DNA of 64,000 nucleotides from Calliopum simillimum (Eukaryota > Arthropoda > Insecta > Diptera > Lauxaniidae). The stretch spans positions 65,055,407 to 65,119,406 of the forward strand of contig OX638372.1 in the NCBI GenBank assembly GCA_951812925.1, read 5' to 3'. Position 1 is the first letter of the stretch. Every line of letters starts with the position of its first letter. Both the position numbers and the translations under genes were made by a program. The notes beneath the pieces were generated by a model. The model did no database searches. It was not told the origin of the DNA and saw only the letters and a list, made by a program, of their open reading frames with translations. Positions 23,331-33,779 of this stretch are shown piece after piece.

Positions 23331-24110
23331 TTTCTTTTAAAACATATTTCTTAGGAGACTTTTATTACAGTTATAAAATGCAAATCTATAGCATTTTAAT
23401 GTAGAGATCCATAATTTTGGGGTTGAGTGTTGTATTGACGATTTATTGACAGAAAAGCGAAAAATTTCGAAGTCTTTTGTTCTCAGTCTGCGGGAAACTT
23501 AAAGGCCGGAAGACTGAGAGTTGCTTATGATTCGCTCTTATAGTAAATCAAATACATATTACTTTATTAAAATGCTGGGACATTCTTCAAGTAAAAATAT
23601 CGGCGTTTTATTTCCGATTTTTACCTTGGGAATGTCATTACTAAAAATTGGCATTTATCTTTATAACTGTAATATTTTACAGAAAATAAAAAATAAAAAT
23701 AGTTTGGTTTTAATAAACAGCGCCTTGCAACCAGTTTTTCTATAAATACTGAGTATCCAACTCGTAGCTTCAGTCTCGTGGTCAAATTCTCTGTCTTCTG
23801 CTCAGATTCTCAGTTTTCTTCAAAATGATTTTTTTAAATGGCTATGAAATTGTTGTTGCTTATTTTTTTGACTGGCCCCTTTTAGAAATGTACAATAACG
23901 ACCTGAGCTAAGGTGTAAGCTACTTGTCTGACCTCAGATGTAAAAAAAATGTTTTGCCGAAAAAATATTTTATTTTTCTTCCTTTGTGAGTAGAAGCACC
24001 CATGTATCACCTTAATATAATATAATTTGGTAAACAAAACCCAATAATTATGTTAATTATTTAGAATTGAATAGGAATGGGTTTGAAACATTGAACCAAG
24101 AAAAAGGTAA
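23331..24110. other. AT-rich sequence with one shared repeat phrase
   Basis: 'gtgagtagaagcaccc' at 23986 is shared with 15631. No gene was recognised. Confidence 0.35.
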
Positions 24111-24114
24111 CATG

Positions 24115-24440
24115 TCATTCAGAAGCCGTTGATGACATATCACGTCATTGTCATTTACCTGATGCTGATGACATATAGATATTGTGTCACTTATGTCCGC
24201 AGCATGACAAAGTCATCTACAAGGCATCATGTCAACTCCAAGACAATGTCATCCAGAGAAGGCATCATGTCCCTTGCATGACAATGTCGTCCAGAAGGTA
24301 TTAACGACTGCTTGGTCACTTGTATGGAATTGTCATGAAAGAATTATATGGGAACGTCGCTTAATGTCATCAACGCCAAAGCACTGTCGTTAGTGACTCA
24401 TAATGATTTTTTCATGACAATCGCTACGGGGTAGATGCAA
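24115..24440. repeat. Degenerate CATGACAATGTCATC motif array
   Basis: Many short imperfect copies of 'catgacaatgtcatcc', 'agaaggcatcatgtc' and their reverse complements are packed in about 320 bp. Because the motif is itself nearly palindromic the array would fold extensively. No coding sequence and no target duplication were seen. Confidence 0.7.
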
Positions 24441-25336
24441 ATCTTTACTATGAAAAACCCATTAAGAAACATAAATAATAGATTAATTTTGTTCAAAATC
24501 GTGAATCTTTTAGTCATTTCAACAATTGGCTAGAAGGCTGATAAAAAGGCGCTGACCTGCTGTTGAACTACTTACTTAAGTTGTTAGTAATGATTAATTG
24601 TGTTAATTTGGTTAATTTCATATAATTAATAAACATTTTTTATTAGCCTCTACAAAAGAGTGTTCAATCTAACTAATAGCTAGAAATCAATAAAAACTTT
24701 ATTGGCCTTTTTATAAAATACAACTACGGATACATTTTGTGTATTTGTCCTTTCGTAATTGTAATAGAAAATTTAATATTGATTAATTTGTTTTTTTCTT
24801 TTTTCTTAGTAATGAGAATTAAAGCATTTGTTGTTTTATGCCATTACGCCCTTCGCTACAGGTTATTGAAAGTAAGTAGCTTACAACCATTAATACAAAA
24901 TAATGTCCTTGGTGACAGTCACTTAAAAACTTATTATTAATGCAATGTAATGATGAAACAAATAGTTGTCTACCATATAAATTTTGTTCTTTCACGTGTA
25001 ACTCATAACATTGATGGGGGCTTGGCAAATATTCAATATATAAAACAAGAGATACATATTTCCATCCTCTTGTTACACTGAGCATAAGTTCGAAATTTTA
25101 AACGGTAACCCCTATTTTTTATTATACACAGATTCCGATCCTACCTCAAACAACATTTGTAATTTATTGTTCGAAACTTTTTGCCCAAGTTTTCATAGAT
25201 AGACAGCTTTGGAGTTCATATTTATAGTGAAGCATCAGTTTTAAGGTGTGGCACTTTTATACAAATATAGAAAAGTTTGTACTGTGAGAAGAATTTAAGG
25301 TAATGCAACCAAATTTTGAGCAAATATGAACTAGAA
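24441..25336. other. AT-rich sequence without recognised gene
   Basis: Two overlapping opposite frames (24737-24940 and 24819-25085) show no domain and are taken as chance. Confidence 0.4.
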
Positions 25337-26006
25337 ATGGCTCAGACATTTGCAAATTGACCGATTTTTATAAGAGGGTGAAGAAACCCTCATTCATGTA
25401 AAAGTGTACTTTCTTGGAAAAAGGACGTATTCCTAATACAATAATTTATTTGATTTCATGCTGGGTTATTTCGTACAAAATAAGAAATAAAACAATTGTT
25501 TAGTCAAAATTTTATTTTGCTTGATTTTTAATTTTTTTTTTTTTTTTTGTTTTTTGGTAAAGTTTCCGCTGACACCTACACAATATATTTAGATGCATAA
25601 AATTCGTATATTAAGCTGTTAAAAATATGTTTTATATGCTAATGTGGATTTATTTTATAACATACATACATATGGCTCAGACATTTGCAAATTGACCGAT
25701 TTTTATAAGAGGGTGAAGAAACCCTCATTCATGTAAAAGTGTACTTTCTTGGAAAAAGGACGTATTCCTAATACAATAATTTATTTGATTTCATGCTGGG
25801 TTATTTCGTACAAAATAAGAAATAAAACAATTGTTTAGTCAAAATTTTATTTTGCTTGATTTTTAATTTTTTTTTTTTTTTTTGTTTTTTGGTAAAGTTT
25901 CCGCTGACACCTACACAATATATTTAGATGCATAAAATTCGTATATTAAGCTGTTAAAAATATGTTTTATATGCTAATGTGGATTTATTTTATAACATAC
26001 ATACAT
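25337..26006. repeat. Perfect head-to-tail duplication of 335 bp
   Basis: The unit starting ATGGCTCAGACATTTGCAAA at 25337 restarts at 25672. By eye the two copies (25337-25671, 25672-26006) are identical, including a run of 17 T. Both end in 'taacatacatacat'. No gene was recognised in the unit. It could be a very recent duplication or an assembly artefact. Confidence 0.9.
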
Positions 26007-26903
26007 ATGAACATATCATCTGAATTGATAGTAAACTAAATTTTGTTTGGTGTCGGCACTAACGCACGCGGCTGTTGTTGTTAACACCTGTATCTTTTAC
26101 CATAATTTTTCCACTGTGTATTATCGTATATGATAAATCTTCGTATACAACTTATATGAGTTGCCTTTATTTTAAACAACAGAAAAGAAATAAACCAAAA
26201 ACAAAAAGTTTGGCAATTTTGGCGCAATTAATTTGTGGTTTAAAATGTTTACAAAATTGTGAATGAATCTGTTCCAGCTGCTCTAAGATCAACAATAAAG
26301 TTACTGCTCTGTTATGTTATGCGGGATGCCTCAAGATATTGCGCACGTCTATAGATTACGTATTAAGTTACGAAATTGTTTATAAAGCGTATGGTGTATT
26401 GAAAACATACAGACATCAATTTTACTCAGTGGGTGGTGCCTTGATTATGGCTTTTAAATGCGCGATTTATAAATTATTTATTTGTATTTCAACTGAGAAA
26501 ACATACAAATTTGATAGATACATAATTGCTTTTGCACAATTCTTACGTTTATATGTTATGCTTAAGGTATTCAACATAAACACTTATGCCTTTTATGTAT
26601 TTGACTTAATCAAAATCAGAAAAATAAAATTTAGAATTTTTTTTTTTTTTTTTTTTGTGAAACAGTCTAGCGTGGAAGAATCCTGAAAAGCCTGGAAGAA
26701 TCAAATTGCTTTAGAAAAAAAAATGTCTCAAACTGTATAGCTTAAGAGAGGTGTCCAAGAAAAAATATCATTTTCCACCCTCAGCATTTTTAGTAAAAGT
26801 TGCCAAAGTTAAAAAGCTGCTTCTTTTGTCGAAAAGTTGAAGAAGATCATTCTGGACTTTATAGAAAAGAGTTAGGGGTTCTAGCCCCGTATTGGAAAAA
26901 TGC
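26007..26903. other. AT-rich sequence, one long frame of doubtful meaning
   Basis: A plus-strand frame of 115 codons (26339-26686) encodes a product without known motif, ending in a run of phenylalanines from a T homopolymer. Composition matches the surroundings, so a gene is not supported. Confidence 0.35.
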
Positions 26904-26905
26904 TA

Positions 26906-27241
26906 GTGATGAGGAAAATTAGACTCGGTCTTGAGTCTTGGTCTTGATAAATTTTCGAGACCAAGACGCTGATAGACTGATATGGTCTTGGTCTTGGTCA
27001 CGGTGATCATCAAGACCAAGTTAATAAGTGTGTCACCCCCCTTACAATCTTAAAATCATCTCTAAATTTTAAATTTGGTATCTTAAACCCAACTGCTTTG
27101 GAAAAATTAGGTCTGAAAATTTTGAATACTCAACATTCTTTAGTAATTTTTTCAAGACCAAGGCTGAAACTCAATATCTAAACCAAGACCAAGACTCAAT
27201 ATTCAAGACCAAGGCTGCTATGGTCTTGGTTTGCTCATCAC
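26906..27241. mobile_element. 336-bp MITE of the AAGACCAAG motif family
   Basis: The ends are GTGATGAGGAAAATTAG and GGTTTGCTCATCAC, flanked by TA (26904-26905 and 27242-27243). Internal 'caagacc' and 'ggtcttg' runs and 'ttttgaatactcaaca' match the copies at 2881 and 14844. It lies directly against the end of the DINE-1-like repeat that starts at 27242. Confidence 0.85.
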
Positions 27242-28090
27242 TACACCCAGGGTATATACACTTTGTCTTTCCTTTTGTTATGCAGAGAAGGAGGAGTGGC
27301 AGCTATAGAAAAGTATATGTATTCTTGATCAGCGCCACCTTCGGAGTCGATATAGCCATGTCATTCTGTCTGTTGAAATCATTTAAATATTTTTTGGAAG
27401 CAAGATAATTTGATGAAATTTGGTTCACAGCCTCGATTGCAAAATTTAGCCCGAGGGACTTAAAATGAGCAAAGTCGGTTAACGGACACGCTCAAACAAA
27501 AAAATCATTTAAAAATGTTTATTTAAAGCATTTCTGTGGCAAGGCATCTACATAAAATGCACACTCATGCTAGAAACAGTAAGGATAAACTTTGAACTAA
27601 AGCTTGGCGAACTGGGACAAAAGGCGTGGCATCTCCCATACAATCAAATTTGTCGAAAAGCCGTAATTTAATCGAATGCACTAGGAATTGTCAAAGCAAG
27701 CTCATAGTAAGAATTATGCGGATTCGGACAAGATGGCGTCGCCCCTCCCTTGCTAGCAAACTTTTTCAAAATGCCGCAGTGTAAGCGTTATTCAAGCAAA
27801 TAAAACCAAATTTCGTACAGACACTAGGAATTTGCAAAGCAAGCTCGGCGCAAAATTTATTTGGTGAAATTTCTTTATTAAACAGTATTGTTAGTTGATC
27901 TTGAATTGGAACAAGAGATGGCATGGCACCTACTATAGAAGCAACTTTTTCAAAATGCTAAAGGGAAAGCGTTTTTTAAGCAAATGCAACAAAATTTCAT
28001 ACAGACAATAGGGATAGTCATAGCAAGCTTGCAGCAAGATCTAGTTGTATTCGGATAAGAAAAGATTATACACTGCTACGGTGGAAGGTA
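27242..28090 (+). mobile_element. DINE-1/INE-1-like Helentron
   Basis: From 27242 it reads TACACCCAGGGTATATACAC, then 'gtatatgtattcttgatc', 'gagtcgatatagccatgt' and 'ttctgtctgttg', the terminal order of DINE-1-like repeats. The body (27500-28090) consists of diverged units containing 'aggaat.tgcaaagcaagct' (near 27695, 27830 and 28010) and 'ggcgtggcatctccc' or similar. It is the opposite orientation of the copy at 6530-7869. No coding part. Confidence 0.7.
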
Positions 28091-28443
28091 TTTCAGTTTT
28101 TATTCTTTTTTTTCACAGAAAGCCATTGAAACTAAGATAAATACTAAAAAAGTTAAGCGTCAACATGAAAATAAAGAGTTAGTTTGCGGCAGTCATACTT
28201 TTCATTTCAAAGACCAGCTTCATTTCACTTCAAATAATCGCAAGCCTATTCACATTTTCAGAATTTCCCATATCCAAAAGAGCAAAAAATGGCGCCACGT
28301 AATTTTTTCATGTACATATTTATAATTCCCCAAAAACAATTATCAGCTTAAATTTAAAGTATATGCATACAAAAAATTACAGCAAATCAAAACTAAAGCG
28401 CTTTATTTTGTTCCATACTGTATATGTAGATAAGTGGATAATA
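28091..28443. other. AT-rich spacer
   Basis: No feature was recognised. The last bases TAA (28442-28444) are the apparent target duplication of the palindrome at 28445. Confidence 0.4.
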
Positions 28444-28444
28444 A

Positions 28445-30192
28445 CACTAGTTTACAAATGATTAAAATTTTTTTTCCCAGCGAATGCCGTTACTCATTTT
28501 ATATGGAAAATGGGCTGCTGATTCCGAAAATCGCATTTTTTTTTTTTTATTTCGTGTCGTTTTCGAGATATCGGTCATTTTCGGTTTTTGGACCGAAAAA
28601 AAAAGATAGTTCCACTTAAATACAAATATCTCAAGAACCAATGTTTATATTCAAACAAGTAATATGCCATATTAAAGGTAATTAAATTACCTACAAATGA
28701 TATCCACATCACTTTTTGGTTGGTTCGTTAGTTTTGATGAAATAAATTGATTTCTGAAAAAAAGAGTATATTTTTCCGAAAAAATTACAAAAATGTCTAA
28801 ATCAACTGCATATTTTTACAAGAAAAAAAAAATTTTAAAAATCATTTTGTATTTTTATATCATAGTCTATAAATTTGTTAGGCAAATAAAATACTATTTA
28901 AGAAAATCGATGGAAAAATGCAAAAGTTGTATACAATTCATTGATAAGTTACCAAAATGCGTTTTTCCCTATTTTTCCGTTTTTTTGTAATAAACCGTTC
29001 GAAAATTTGAAACTTTTTGTAAAAGAAATTAGAAAATCCAAAAAATTCTTAAAGAAGGCATTAAAAGGAAATACCCGTGCCTCGCCGTTTTTCTCTAGCA
29101 CGTCAGATTTTTTTTTAATCGATTTTTGAAGTTTTTTAATCCACTGTACATGAAAAAACAGAAATAACGCATTCTTGTGTTAAATCGATGAATTTAACTA
29201 TATGATCCTTACATCTGAGGTGTATCATGTCTTCAGCAAACTTATGCAGGATACTACGCGGAATATTTTTGTAGACAATTTTAACCCTCTCAAACCCCCA
29301 CATGTAGGTCAAAATGACCTTCATGTGGGGGTCAAAATGACCCACATGTGAGGGTTTTAGAGGGTTAAAATTTTCTACAAAAATATTCCTCGCAGTATCC
29401 TGCATAAGTTTACTGAAGACATGATACACCTCAGATGTAAGGATCATATAGTTAAATTCATCGATTTAACACAAGAATGCGTTATTTCTGTTTTTTCATG
29501 TACAGTGGATTAAAAAACTTCAAATATCGATTAAAAAAAAATCTGACGTGCTAGAGAAAAACGGCGAGGCACGGGTATTTCCTTTTAATGCCTTCTTTAA
29601 GAATTTTTTGGATTTTCTAATTTCTTTTACAAAAAAATTCAAATTTTCGAACGGTTTATTACAAAAAAACGGAAAAATAGGGAAAAACGCATTTTGGTAA
29701 CTTATCAATGAATTGTATACAACTTTTGCATTTTTCCATCGATTTTCTTAAATGATATCTTATTTTCTTCACAAATATATAGTCTATGATACAAAAAAAA
29801 AAAAATATTATAAAAAAGTTATGTCTTCTTGTAAATTTGAAGTTGAATTTGATTTTTTCTTAATTTTTTCGAAAAAAAAAATTTTTTTTTTAGAAATCAA
29901 TTTATTTCACCGAAACTAACGAACCAACCAAAAAGTGATGTGGATATCATTTGTAGGTAATTTAATTACCTTTAATATGACATATTATTTGTTTAAATAC
30001 TAACATTGGTTCTTGAGATATTTGTATTTTAATGGAACTATCTTTTTTTTTTGGTCCAAAAACCTAAAATGACCGATATCTCAAAAACGACACGAAATAA
30101 AAAAAAAAAAATGCGATTTTCGGAATCAGCAGCCCATTTTCCATATAAAATGGGTAACGGCATTCGCTGGGAATTTTGGCTGTAAACTAGTG
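28445..30192. mobile_element. 1.75-kb palindromic element with CACTAGTTTACA ends
   Basis: The two halves are near-perfect reverse complements, each about 870 bp, meeting near 29319 at CCCACATGTAGG and its inverted partner. The ends are CACTAGTTTACA and TGTAAACTAGTG, flanked by TAA (28442-28444, 30193-30195). Paired landmarks include 'ccagcgaatgccgtta' with 'taacggcattcgctgg', and 'gcatcctgcataag' type blocks around 29240 and 29400. Open frames on both strands (such as 28941-29129 and 29520-29708) are mirror images of each other and show no domain. The three-base duplication fits PIF/Harbinger (TWA) or CACTA-type transposons. Confidence 0.88.
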
Positions 30193-30195
30193 TAA

Positions 30196-31640
30196 TGTAC
30201 ATGTAGGAGTCCATTAAAGTTTATCAAAAAAACTTTTGCTTCGTTACTGATTTCGGTTTTTTAATTATTATTTTTATTTTTTCATAACTATTGCTACCAG
30301 TATTTTGATTTATCTTTTAAGCTTTTTTTCGAATATCGTTCACTAAAACTTATTATTTATACACGTAGTATACTCTGAATAATACGTCAATTACGTTATA
30401 TCTGCATTTTAGGCTTAAAAAGTATTTCAGACTTTTAGGTTTCTGAATACACCTACATCTAATTATTAAAATCCCACATGTTTCATTAAGTTTATGTACT
30501 ACACGTATATAAATTATTCGGGGTTTTAACAATCATCGATTCATGTGTATGTAAGAAAACAAAAGGCGATGTGAATATGTATGGTTAGGTGCTAAAAAGG
30601 TTCAATATAAGTAGATAACATGCACATGACACTTTGGTATTTAAGTGATAAGTGGTGATTAAAAGAAAACGTAAAATGTGTCATGCCACAATGACTTTAT
30701 TTTGATAATTTTTTTTTTTTTTTTTGTTTTAAGTTTAATTTTGGGGTTTGTTCTAACTTATTTGATTTTTATTTGGATGGAAGGTGAAATATCAGCTTGT
30801 TTAAATTCATTATTATCTAATCCGTATTCAATGAGTTGTTAAGTCATTTAAGTAGTTGGCTTAGGTCAATCTAAGTATAAGTCGTATTTAGCCCATAGCC
30901 CTGGCATCTAAGTAGAGCTTATATAAATTATTGGTTGTAATTTTTTATTTTAATTAATAAATAAATAGCAATAATAAGACAAATTTTGATATTGTCAAAA
31001 CTACTAATATAATTTTAAAGCTCCAACAAATAATTTTGTTAATTGCCATTGGTTAAAGAAGAAAGCTGCTGGGATTATTCATCTTTCAATCCAATCAAAT
31101 ACTTCAGTTTTTTTTTATTAGTCCAAAATTAATATTGCAAAAATTGTCAACAGAGTATTTTCGGATCGAGTTAAACTAGTTTAAGACTTTTTTAATTTTT
31201 ATATTTTTTTCATCACTAAAATTCACTTCAAAAAACAATTTAACCTCTCTTAAATTCTAAACCATCCTATCTATCTTTTACTATTTTTTAAAAGTTACAG
31301 CCATCCGAAGTTGAGTTAATTTTTTTTTTTTTTTATTAGTTTGAAAATGTTTTAAGTTTTGACCTGCTTCATGGTTAGCGGAAAAAATTCTTTTAACAAG
31401 ATCCGCAGTTGTTACACGTATATAAAACTAAAAAACCGGTTCCGTGGTTTTTGAATTTATTGAAAAATTTTTTTTTTATCAAAAACTATTTTCTTTTTCG
31501 AAAAATTATATACCTATATATTTAAACATATCAAAGAAAATTATTGCTTCCAAAAGAAGTGCCCTTTGCTATTTCAAGGAATTTTTTAGGTTGTAACACA
31601 CTTAACAGCATAATTGAATCTGTCGTTTTTAATTATTAAA
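30196..31640. other. AT-rich sequence without recognised feature
   Basis: Homopolymer-rich; no gene, RNA or repeat family was recognised. Confidence 0.4.
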
Positions 31641-31646
31641 GAATGG

Positions 31647-31750
31647 AAGTACTTAAAGACCTAAGTACAAGTGCGAGGCAAAAGTAGTGTCATACATATT
31701 ATATGAACATTACTTTTGCCTCGTACTGGTACTTAGGCCCTTTGGTACTT
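31647..31750. repeat. Small palindrome with GAGGCAAAAGTA arms
   Basis: Left AAGTACTTAAAGACCTAAGT and 'gcgaggcaaaagtagtg' are mirrored by 'attacttttgcctcg' and 'acttaggccctttggtactt'. A second element with the arms GGCAAAAGTAATGTCAT lies at about 37772-37960. Confidence 0.75.
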
Positions 31751-31929
31751 CTACTCCTCAACTCTTTTTTGCTACTAGCGTTGGTAAATCATACTCTTTT
31801 TCATTAATTGTTACCTTTACAATTTTAATTCATTACTTTTCGTATTATTAATCATACAGAATACTAAATATGGAGTGTTGAGTTTGCTATATCTTAAAAA
31901 ATTTTTTTTGTTAAAAGATTTATGGGCGT

Positions 31930-32490
31930 TATTTCTTAGGAACACAAAATATGTTTTCCCAACAAATAATTTTATAACCTTTACAATTTAACGCTTGGAA
32001 AAAGTTAATTTCCAAATGTTTCCTTACAAACATTTAAAAAATATTTATATCCAAATATTTTCATAACCAACTTTTTAAGCTACGTTTGAACGTTTGGAAA
32101 ATGTTTACTTTTAAGAATTTTCTCAAATAATTTGTAAGTTTAAAATAAACAATAAGAAAATGTTTTCGAAATATTTTTCCAAAAATTTTTCATTTTATTT
32201 ATTCAATGACGTATCGAGTTTAATAAAACACGTGGCATCTGAATCATAATTGGCACGTTTTGGTCAGTTGTCAGTTGGTAAGAGTGTCAACGCATAACTC
32301 GGTGGTAGAAGGTTCGTTTCTCAGTAAACATAAGGCATTTTTTTAAAGGAATTAAATATAAAAATGTTTACTATTCAATTATTATACAATATAAAATCAA
32401 CAATTTCCAAACATTTTCTAAGTTAATTTCCAAACGAAACGTTTTCTCAAATAAGCTTATAATAAGTTATTTTCCTAGCGTTTTTGTTTA
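31930..32490. mobile_element. Motif-array element with tRNA-like core
   Basis: Degenerate copies of 'ttccaaacgttttc', 'aagttaatttccaaa' and 'ttctcaaataa' occur on both sides (31970-32190 and 32400-32480) of a tRNA-like core at 32261-32325. The ends and target duplication were not resolved. The layout matches the elements at 13671 and 45834. Confidence 0.5.
32261..32325 (+). other. tRNA-like sequence (box A and box B)
   Basis: TGTCAGTTGGTAAGAG resembles box A, and AAGGTTCGTTTCTC, about 40 bases later, resembles box B. A possible anticodon stem (CAACG with CGGTG around a 7-base loop) pairs at four of five positions. A T-run (from about 32338) follows, as after pol III genes. It is too diverged to be a functional tRNA gene. 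Confidence 0.55.
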
Positions 32491-32533
32491 CTTATTAGTT
32501 TTTAACGGAAAATTTTTTTGTCGCTTTTTTTTT

Positions 32534-32670
32534 GCAGATAATACTAAGGCCCACACGAAGCCCGCAAGAAATTCGATTTCGTGGTTCGAGCCCGTTGCCG
32601 AAGAGTAAAGACCCGCAAGCCACAAAAAGAAAACACAGCCCGTGCTCAAGCTCTAATTTAGACTGAACTG
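32534..32670. other. GC-richer island, unexplained
   Basis: After TTTTTTTTTGCAG comes a stretch much richer in G and C than its surroundings, with CCCGCAAG twice (near 32562 and 32613) and GGTTCGAGCCC (near 32584). A frame from the apparent splice acceptor is open for about 20 codons. It could be a small exon, a tRNA-derived piece or a transposon fragment. Confidence 0.3.
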
Positions 32671-33046
32671 AGCAGGTATCTGGTTCAAATAGACCAAAAA
32701 TACAAATATTTGAATAAAGTTTTCAAACACGAATATCTCGAAAACTAGAGCCAAACAGTAAAAATTATTTATATCACCAAAATCAGCCTAGATATTATTT
32801 ATTTTATTGAAATTCCAGCATTTTTGCAAGTAATTTATTTTGCTTTTTTCTTTTCCTCTGTGTTTCAAACCATTCCCTTGGGCTATCATACTTAGAATTC
32901 CCAAATGACCTATTTAATGGCCGACCCAATATTCATAGAATAATTGCAACATAATCGAAGCGGGTGTAATTACACAAACACATATGAAAAACATAGAAAA
33001 ACCTTGAAACCCTTATATATACGTATGCATACATATATGTACTTAC

Positions 33047-33193
33047 AAATTGAACTAATTTTATGATGCCGGGCACTGTTCTAAAATATCCGATATTAAT
33101 GTGGAGTGCGCTCAAGCCACCGCCACCACCAGCTGGCGCTGATGTTTGTTGTGTAGATGTGGTACGTTCAACGGTTACAACGGTTTCAACCAT
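33047..33193 (-). CDS. First coding exon of a CKLF-like MARVEL (CMTM-type) membrane protein
   Basis: The minus strand reads 49 codons from ATG (context CAAAATGG, a good fly start) to a GTAAGT donor at 33046-33041. The peptide begins MVETVVTVERTTSTQQTS, has a run of five glycines at residues 22-26, and then LSALHINIGYFRTVPGIIKL. The NIGYFRTVPGIIKL segment is the conserved entry into the first transmembrane helix of CKLF-like MARVEL proteins, four-helix membrane proteins of vesicle and junction membranes. The exon ends in phase 0 just where the first helix would begin. Codon use and GC content are clearly above the surroundings. No following exon was found at 1-33046, so the next intron is probably longer than 33 kb or runs out of the window. 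I believe a close Drosophila relative is CG15211, but this is from memory. Confidence 0.75.
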
Positions 33194-33262
33194 TTTGACA
33201 AATTGTTATTTTCTTCAATTGGGTTTTCACTTTTGTAATAAATTAGTTATATTTTTCAATAA
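33194..33262 (-). other. Probable 5' UTR part of the MARVEL exon
   Basis: Upstream of the ATG the minus strand reads AAATTTCAG just before 33262, a good splice acceptor. The 69 bases between would be untranslated leader, with a non-coding first exon further upstream (33263-34000). This is an inference from the splice-like signal only. Confidence 0.45.
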
Positions 33263-33746
33263 CTGAAATTTAATATATCTTTTCCTTTAATTTATAAGGC
33301 ACTGATATGTGGTTGTGTCGTTGTTGTTCACAAGATAGAGAAACCTTAACTCTAACCAATATGGCGTCCAAAGATGATGATGATGATGACGTCTTAATAG
33401 TTGCAAGTAACTTAAGTAACTGTTACTAAACACAAAAATAACAATTTATTTGTATTTTTCTTTTTTTTGACAATTTTCTTCTTTTTTTCTTACACACTCT
33501 ACCGTTTGTACTATAAATGTGTGTTTTTTCTATTTTATTTAATAATCTAACACTAATACATTAAACGTTGTGTTCCGTTCCGTTTTTATTTTTTATTTAA
33601 ATCGCCGATCTGTATCGTTTCAACGCGATATTGCTACTAACTTGCAGCACAGCAATGAAATGTGGTTGACTGCCAGAGTTGCTCAGGGAATGTTTTTTTC
33701 ATTACTTTGCTTTTCAGCGCTGACTGGTTATTTTTGTTGTTTTCGC

Positions 33747-33779
<33 letters not shown>

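Noticed and set aside
24115..24440. CRISPR-like array
   Set aside because: Units are degenerate, spacers are not uniform, and the genome is an insect's.
26339..26686. A 115-codon plus-strand frame as a gene
   Set aside because: No domain, no splice or start context, composition as the background, and the C-terminus is made by a T homopolymer.
28941..29708. Paired open frames on both strands as two genes
   Set aside because: They are mirror images created by the palindrome at 28445-30192 and have no recognisable domain.
33747..33778. Poly-cysteine or poly-asparagine protein from the GTT/AAC run
   Set aside because: The frames are short products of the microsatellite and lie in the probable leader of the MARVEL gene.
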